Assembly (NCBI RefSeq): GCF_000934845.1
Contig: NZ_JXIQ01000018.1
Span: 1-42,459 of the forward strand
Reading direction: 5' to 3'
From: Mesobacillus subterraneus
GTDB taxonomy: Bacteria > Bacillota > Bacilli > Bacillales > Cytobacillaceae
DNA length: 42,459 nt
Part shown: piece after piece, positions 38,060-42,459 of the stretch
Layout: each line of letters begins with the position of its first letter
Numbering within the stretch: the first letter of the stretch is position 1
Notes under the pieces: generated by a model
The model's database searches: none
What the model saw: the letters and a program-made list of their open reading frames with translations, nothing else
What the model was told of the DNA's origin: nothing
Made by a program: the position numbers and the translations under genes

Positions 38060-38587
38060 TTAATATAATCTTGCAATTCCAGCTTTATCGTCAGATAAAG
38101 GGTAGTCTTTATTGTTAAAGTTATATTGACGCATTACTGCTATACTATCGTTTTCTTTCTGAGTATGTGCTAGTCCTAATGCATGCCCCACCTCATGAAC
38201 AATAGTTTCCCTTTCCTGTGTTTCAGTTAACTCGAACCAAGCCTTGTAAATAATGATATGGCCATTTGAACCGCTGACATAGCGTCCATAAGTATCTCCA
38301 CTATAAGCATTCGCCCATTCAATATATACATCTGCGTTAGAAGTGCTGGATACCCTTGTGGTAAATTGAATTTCTGGCAGCGCATCCCACTTGTTCACGG
38401 ATTGGTCCACTTCTGTCCACTTGTAACCACTTTGAAAATTTTTAAAGTCTGGATCTACCCAGTAATAAGCATCTGTAGGGTAGTATATCTTTGGCGCAGT
38501 GTTAAACAGATAAGCATATGCATTACTCCCTGAAACAAATAAAAACATAACAATGGACAAAAGCGGAAGGATCACTTTCTTTTTCAT
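38060..38587 (-). CDS. Secreted matrixin-like zinc metalloprotease
   Basis: A 175-residue exported metzincin. The signal peptide is residues 1-25, with probable cleavage after SNAYA. The zinc site is HEVGHALGLAH: H131, E132 (general base), H135, H141, with G138 in the metzincin turn. The Met-turn is SIAVM, M152. The short mature chain without hemopexin or cysteine-switch propeptide is like the small bacterial matrixins of Bacillus. GGAAG lies before the ATG. It is the first gene of the two-gene operon, next to mobile-element remnants, and appears intact. Confidence 0.9.
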   Translation of the reverse strand: MKKKVILPLLSIVMFLFVSGSNAYAYLFNTAPKIYYPTDAYYWVDPDFKNFQSGYKWTEVDQSVNKWDALPEIQFTTRVSSTSNADVYIEWANAYSGDTYGRYVSGSNGHIIIYKAWFELTETQERETIVHEVGHALGLAHTQKENDSIAVMRQYNFNNKDYPLSDDKAGIARLY

Positions 38588-38710
38588 TTTATGACTTCCT
38601 TTCTATATTATGGTTTTTGCAAAGATAGAATACCAGATAAGAAAATCCTAGTCTATCAAAAAAATTATTTTTTTAAAATTTTCAGAAATTATATCAGACA
38701 GTCTTTCTCT

Positions 38711-38905
38711 CTATAATGTTGTATATTTCACCAAAGGTTCTGGTATTCGATGGGCAACAAATTCAAACATGACATTATAAACCTGTTCTGCAAAGCCAAG
38801 AAGCTGATAATTGTCCATCTGTTCATCATTTGGAGAAAGCGTCAAGATGTCTATTAAAATCTGTAAGTTCTTATAAAAAGGGCTTCCCCGTGCAGGGAAG
38901 CCTAC
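38711..38905 (-). pseudogene. C-terminal fragment of an unknown gene
   Basis: An open - strand frame reads LQILIDILTLSPNDEQMDNY, LLGFAEQVYNVMFEF and ends in VKYTTL-stop at 38711. There is no ribosome site; the only ATG (38818) leaves 35 codons. The 5' end merges into the yqjE terminator. It looks like the end of a truncated gene, marking the edge of the rearranged region. The remaining bases of 38588-38918 hold nothing I can name. Confidence 0.35.
38872..38902 (-). terminator. yqjCDE operon terminator
   Basis: GGCTTCCC / GGGAAGCC stem; on the - strand it is followed by CTTTTTATAA, 17 bases behind the peptidase stop. Confidence 0.88.
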
Positions 38906-38918
38906 TTTTTCTCATTTT

Positions 38919-40040
38919 TTATTGTGCAGCTACTTCTTGAATCAATGCGATGACCATCTCGGCAAGCTTCTCTAGCTCTTCGATTGGCATTCTTTCGTTT
39001 GTTGTGTGGATTTCTTCATAGCCAACTGCCAGGTTGACTGTCGGGATACCAAAGCCGGCAATGACATTCGCATCGCTTCCGCCGCCGCTTTGGAGCAATT
39101 CTGAGCTTCTGCCGATTTTTGCGGCAGCTTTTTGAGCCAGTTGCACAACCAGGTCGCCTTCACTGAATTTGAAGCCTGGATACATAACCTGGACATCCAC
39201 TTCAGCTTTTCCGCCCATTTCCCGTGCAGCTGATTCGAATGCTTCCTTCATTTTTGCCACTTGCGCTTCCATTTTTTCCGGGATTAGCGAACGGGCTTCA
39301 GCAAGAATTTCGACGCGGTCGGCCACGATATTTGTCTGTGTTCCGCCCTGGAAACGGCCGATATTTGCGGTTGTTTCTCCATCAATACGGCCAAGCGGCA
39401 TTCTGGCCACTGCTTTGGCAGCGATCGTAATGGCGGAAACACCTTTTTCAGGAGCAACACCTGCGTGGGCGGTTTTGCCATGAATGACAGCCGACACTTT
39501 CGCCTGCGTAGGAGCGGCGACAATAATGTTTCCTACCTTGCCGTCACTGTCGAGTGCATATCCGTATTTCGCTTTTACCAAAGAAGAAGCTAATGCCTTG
39601 GCACCAACAAGCCCTGATTCTTCCCCGACGGTAATGATGAACTGGATTGTTCCATGAGGGATCGATTGTTCCTTCAGGACACGAATCGTTTCAAGCATGA
39701 CTGACAGTCCCGTCTTGTCATCTGCACCAAGAATGGTTGTCCCATCTGTGACAACATAACCATCTTTGATGGATGGCTTTACTCCATTTGCCGGTACGAC
39801 TGTATCCATATGGGAAGTGAAGTAGATGGTATCGACACCTTCTTTTGTCCCTTCCAAAGTACAGATCAGGTTACCAGCACCATGCCCTGTTTGTGCAGTC
39901 GTATCATCCTCGATGACATCCACTCCGAGGGCCGCGAATTTCTGCTTGAGAACGCCAGCGATCTCTGTTTCATACTTTGTTTCGGAATCAATTTGGACAA
40001 GCTCTAAAAACTCATTCAATAAACGTTCGTTATTAATCAT
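38919..40040 (-). CDS. yqjE: M20 family metallopeptidase (YqjE, PepT-like)
   Basis: A 373-residue two-zinc exopeptidase of the tripeptidase T type. Metal ligands: H in FTSHMDTV, the bridging D in LGADDKTG, the general base and ligand in VGEESGLVGA, D in YALDSDG and the last H in EEIHTTNE. The dimerisation (lid) domain is at about 175-285 with the HGKTAHAGVAPEKG motif. ATG at 40040 is preferred: GGAGG lies nine bases before it, while a TTG at 40049 directly abuts that site. It is the third gene of the yqjC-yqjD-yqjE order known in B. subtilis. Confidence 0.9.
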   Translation of the reverse strand: MINNERLLNEFLELVQIDSETKYETEIAGVLKQKFAALGVDVIEDDTTAQTGHGAGNLICTLEGTKEGVDTIYFTSHMDTVVPANGVKPSIKDGYVVTDGTTILGADDKTGLSVMLETIRVLKEQSIPHGTIQFIITVGEESGLVGAKALASSLVKAKYGYALDSDGKVGNIIVAAPTQAKVSAVIHGKTAHAGVAPEKGVSAITIAAKAVARMPLGRIDGETTANIGRFQGGTQTNIVADRVEILAEARSLIPEKMEAQVAKMKEAFESAAREMGGKAEVDVQVMYPGFKFSEGDLVVQLAQKAAAKIGRSSELLQSGGGSDANVIAGFGIPTVNLAVGYEEIHTTNERMPIEELEKLAEMVIALIQEVAAQ

Positions 40041-40114
40041 CCTGGCCAACCTCCAATTATGTATATACTACTTGAGTATAACGCTAATGGACGGACAACA
40101 CCAAACACTAAATC

Positions 40115-41665
40115 CTATAGCGGAATGTTGCCATGCTTTTTGCCCGGCCTGGCTTCTTTCTTTGTCCGGAGCATCTCAAGTGCCTGAATCAATTTGATCC
40201 GTGTATCACGCGGATCAATGACGTCATCGACCATTCCCTGGCTGGCCGCGACATATGGATTCGCAAATTTATCACGATATTCATTGATTTTTTGCTGTCT
40301 TGTCTGGTCAGGATTTTCGCTAATCTGAATCTCCTTGGCGAAAATAATATTTGCGGCTCCCTGTGGTCCCATTACTGCAATTTCGGCATTTGGCCAGGCA
40401 AAAACTAGATCTGCCCCGATGGATTTACTGTTCAGGGCAACATATGCTCCCCCATATGCTTTCCGTAAAATAACCGTTAGTTTCGGAACAGTTGCTTCTG
40501 AATAAGCATAGAGAATTTTTGCACCGTGGCGGATGATCCCACCATGCTCCTGCTTGATTCCCGGAAAAAATCCTGTCACATCTTCAAAGGTGATAATTGG
40601 GATGTTGAAAGAATCGCAGAATCGGATGAATCGAGCTGCTTTGTCGGATGAATTGATATCAAGTCCCCCTGCCATCACCTTTGGCTGGTTGCAGACAAGA
40701 CCAACAACTTCCCCTTTGATTCTCGCAAGGCCAATCACAATATTTTTGGCGAAATCCTTCTGTATTTCCAAAAATGAACCAGGATCGACAACCTGCTCGA
40801 TTACGCTGCGCACATCATAAGGCCTGACAGCGTCAAATGGAATCACGTCTGTTAAGTCTGGACGATAGTCATCCTGATCATCTGCTTCAAGACGCGGAGG
40901 TTTTTCTTCATAGTTTTGTGGCAGATAGCTTAACAGCATTCTTACCTGCTCCAATGTTTCTTCTTCGGATTGGCCATGGAAATGAGCGTTGCCGCTGATT
41001 GTATTATGTACGATGGCACCGCCTAAATCTTCGGCGGAGATTTTTTCACCTGTAACCGTTTCAATTACTTTTGGCCCGGTGATGAACATTTGACTCGTTT
41101 TTTCGACCATGAATACAAAGTCAGTAATCGCTGGTGAATACACTGCTCCCCCTGCACAAGGTCCCATAATCGCGGATATTTGGGGGATTACCCCTGAGTA
41201 AATGGAATTACGGTAAAAGATCTGACCGTAGCCATCAAGAGAAACGACACCCTCCTGGATCCTTGCTCCGCCGGAATCATTTAATCCGACAAATGGAGCG
41301 CCATTTTTGGCGGCAAGATCCATCACATTAGCGATTTTCTTTGCATGCATTTCACCCAACGCACCGCCGAAAACGGTGAAATCCTGAGAAAAAAGATAGA
41401 TCGCCCGGCCATTTACTTTTCCATAACCAGTGACTACTCCATCCCCGGGTCCCTTTTGATTCTCTAGCCCAAAATCGGTGCTGCGATGCTGGATGAATGG
41501 ATTCAATTCTACAAAGCTGCCTGGGTCCACAAGTAGTTCGATTCGTTCACGGGCTGTCAGCTTGCCCTTTTCATGCTGTTTTTCAATTCGGTCGTCACCG
41601 CCACCCAATTCGATTTCCCTGCGTCGATCATATAATTCATTAATTTTTTCATAGATGTCTGTCAT
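40115..41665 (-). CDS. yqjD: Acyl-CoA carboxylase carboxyltransferase subunit (YqjD)
   Basis: A 516-residue carboxyltransferase of the propionyl-CoA carboxylase beta / methylmalonyl-CoA decarboxylase alpha family. Two crotonase-type halves are visible: DLAAKNGAPFVGLNDSGGAR with the biotin-side oxyanion hole and PCAGGAVYSPAI, and KQEHGGIIRHGAKILYAY with AYGGAYVALNSKSIGAD. No biotin carboxylase or biotin carrier gene lies next to it, so its partner must be elsewhere. GGAGGCTG precedes the ATG, one base behind yqjC. The neighbouring epimerase points to methylmalonyl-CoA (propionate, odd-chain or branched amino acid) metabolism. Confidence 0.92.
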   Translation of the reverse strand: MTDIYEKINELYDRRREIELGGGDDRIEKQHEKGKLTARERIELLVDPGSFVELNPFIQHRSTDFGLENQKGPGDGVVTGYGKVNGRAIYLFSQDFTVFGGALGEMHAKKIANVMDLAAKNGAPFVGLNDSGGARIQEGVVSLDGYGQIFYRNSIYSGVIPQISAIMGPCAGGAVYSPAITDFVFMVEKTSQMFITGPKVIETVTGEKISAEDLGGAIVHNTISGNAHFHGQSEEETLEQVRMLLSYLPQNYEEKPPRLEADDQDDYRPDLTDVIPFDAVRPYDVRSVIEQVVDPGSFLEIQKDFAKNIVIGLARIKGEVVGLVCNQPKVMAGGLDINSSDKAARFIRFCDSFNIPIITFEDVTGFFPGIKQEHGGIIRHGAKILYAYSEATVPKLTVILRKAYGGAYVALNSKSIGADLVFAWPNAEIAVMGPQGAANIIFAKEIQISENPDQTRQQKINEYRDKFANPYVAASQGMVDDVIDPRDTRIKLIQALEMLRTKKEARPGKKHGNIPL

Positions 41666-41666
41666 T

Positions 41667-42080
41667 TTATTCAGCCTCCCTGTTACTCTGGCAAAGTTCG
41701 TATAAAATGCTGCCGGTCGATTTCGGGTGCATGAATGCTACAAGTGCTCCGCCTGCACCTTTCTTTGGTACATCCTGAATCATCTTGATCCCGTTTTTCT
41801 TCATATCGTCGATTCTGTCCTGGATCGACTCAACTCCTAGGGCAACATGGTGGATCCCCTCCCCACGCTTCTCCATAAAATGGGCAATCGCACTATCCTC
41901 TGATAGTGGCTCCAGAAGTTCCAGCTTCGTTTCTCCCGCTTGCAGAAAAGCGACTTTCACCTTTTCGCTGGCCACTTCCTCAATCCCCAGTAATGGCAGC
42001 TTCAGTACGTCTGTATAAAACGGGAGGGCATCCTCAAGAGATTTGACAGCAATGCCGATGTGATCAACTTTTTTTATCAT
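41667..42080 (-). CDS. mce: Methylmalonyl-CoA epimerase (YqjC)
   Basis: A 137-residue VOC/glyoxalase-fold enzyme that interconverts (2R)- and (2S)-methylmalonyl-CoA. Metal ligands are H7 (VDHIGIAV), the glutamate near 54 (TKLELLEP), H in GIHHVALGV and E near the end (SILYELCQ). The two beta-alpha-beta-beta-beta modules are complete. GGAGGGAAATAG lies before the ATG. First gene of the operon, behind a promoter with a palindromic operator. Confidence 0.9.
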   Translation of the reverse strand: MIKKVDHIGIAVKSLEDALPFYTDVLKLPLLGIEEVASEKVKVAFLQAGETKLELLEPLSEDSAIAHFMEKRGEGIHHVALGVESIQDRIDDMKKNGIKMIQDVPKKGAGGALVAFMHPKSTGSILYELCQSNREAE

Positions 42081-42117
42081 CTATTTCCCTCCAACCATTA
42101 TTTAAAAATAGTTAATT

Positions 42118-42145
42118 ATTTTACTATTCGACAAATTTGTCGCAA
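42118..42145 (-). promoter_or_regulatory. mce operon promoter with palindromic operator
   Basis: On the - strand TTGCGA (42145-42140), 16 bases, TAAAAT (42123-42118). The perfect 14-base palindrome CGACAAATTTGTCG (42129-42142) covers part of the -35 and most of the spacer, an ideal repressor position. It differs from the LexA box (CGAAC-N4-GTTCG). The regulator is unknown; a TetR- or GntR-type protein sensing acyl-CoA is possible. Confidence 0.65.
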
Positions 42146-42220
42146 AACCTTCTCCTTTACATCGTGAAAAGCGTGATTTTGGTAAAAAGGAGAATATAGA
42201 CAATATCCTAATCAAAGTGG

Positions 42221-42249
42221 TTGTTGAAACGGTTCTTGCAAGGTAAAAT
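42221..42249 (+). promoter_or_regulatory. SigA promoter of the prli42-like gene
   Basis: TTGTTG, 17 bases, TAAAAT, 40 bases before the ATG at 42289. Confidence 0.6.
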
Positions 42250-42288
42250 AATAGAAGGAGAATAGGAAAGTGGAAGGGGGAATTTTTC

Positions 42289-42384
42289 ATGCGGAAACCG
42301 AATATCAGAAAAGCAGTCGTTTACGTTATGCTTCTTACTATGCTGGCTTCGACCCTTCTAATGGGCTTAGCTACCTTCCTATAG
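42289..42384 (+). CDS. prli42: Prli42-like stressosome membrane miniprotein
   Basis: A 31-residue protein with a basic N-terminus (MRKPNIRKAVV) and a single membrane segment (VVYVMLLTMLASTLLMGLAT). In Listeria, Prli42 anchors the RsbR/RsbS/RsbT stressosome to the membrane and helps activate SigB; Bacillus homologues share this size and LASTLLMG-type helix. AAGGGGGAA lies before the ATG and a SigA-type promoter further upstream. It is divergent from mce. The family call rests on size, charge pattern and recalled homologues. Confidence 0.78.
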   Translation: MRKPNIRKAVVYVMLLTMLASTLLMGLATFL

Positions 42385-42390
42385 AGATAA

Positions 42391-42459
42391 AGAACAAAAA
42401 GCGCAAGCGCCTCGAACAGCCCCGACAAGCGCTGCCCGCCGATAACGCCACGTCCTGTG
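42391..42459 (-). repeat. Dispersed intergenic repeat, copy 3 (inverted, runs off the window)
   Basis: On the - strand it reads CAGCGCTTGTCGGGGCTG, three variable bases, then AGGCGCTTGCGCTTTTT, the same core as copy 1. The 5' part (ACGTGGCGTTATC-GGCGGG) differs from copy 1. The element continues to the end of the window. Confidence 0.8.

Noticed and set aside
38588-38700. SigA promoter of the protease operon
   Set aside because: A TTGATA and a TATTCT are present on the - strand but are 21 bases apart, too far for a confident call.

Overview
The window is chromosomal DNA of an endospore-forming, low-GC Gram-positive bacterium of the Bacillaceae. It was read without database access. Protein sequence and gene order follow Bacillus subtilis closely over the first 33.7 kb; genus-level placement (Mesobacillus- or Cytobacillus-like) is only a guess.

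Region 1 (1-33.7 kb, nearly all + strand) is the origin-proximal housekeeping and sporulation block. It opens with the 3' end of a 5S rRNA gene. Then come csfB, yaaO, tmk, darA, yaaR, holB, ricT, yabA, trmN6 (yabB), rsmI, abrB (- strand), metG, tatD (yabD), yabE, rnmV, rsmA, yabG, veg, sspF, ispE, purR, ridA, spoVG, glmU, prs, ctc, pth, fin, mfd, spoVT, yabM, yabN, rqcP, yabP, yabQ, divIC and yabR. Compared with B. subtilis, xpaC/yaaN and yazA are absent. The regulation of this block can be read in the DNA: promoter-like sequences for SigF (csfB), SigH (spoVG), SigG (spoVT), SigK (yabG) and SigB (ctc), tandem Spo0A boxes under abrB, a PurBox pair before purR, and tandem SigA promoters for veg.

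Region 2 (33.8-38.9 kb) is a junction of decayed and accessory DNA. It holds a frameshifted IS630-family transposase, a plasmid Rep_3-type replication initiator broken by several frameshifts, an IS1595-family element with inverted repeats and one nonsense codon, a pair of 55-bp repeats, and a broken ORF with a sigma-region-4-like helix-turn-helix. An apparently intact - strand operon follows: a secreted matrixin-like zinc protease and a secreted protein of unknown function. None of the genes that follow yabR in B. subtilis (tRNA-Met/Glu, spoIIE, tilS) is present, so gene order breaks here.

Region 3 (38.9-42.4 kb) is a - strand operon of methylmalonyl-CoA epimerase, a biotin-dependent acyl-CoA carboxyltransferase and an M20 peptidase. 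It matches B. subtilis yqjC-yqjD-yqjE, which lies far from yabR there. A palindromic operator sits inside its promoter. Divergent to it is a 31-codon gene for a Prli42-like stressosome membrane miniprotein, missed by ordinary ORF length cut-offs. A dispersed GC-rich repeat occurs three times in the window, including the last 69 bases.
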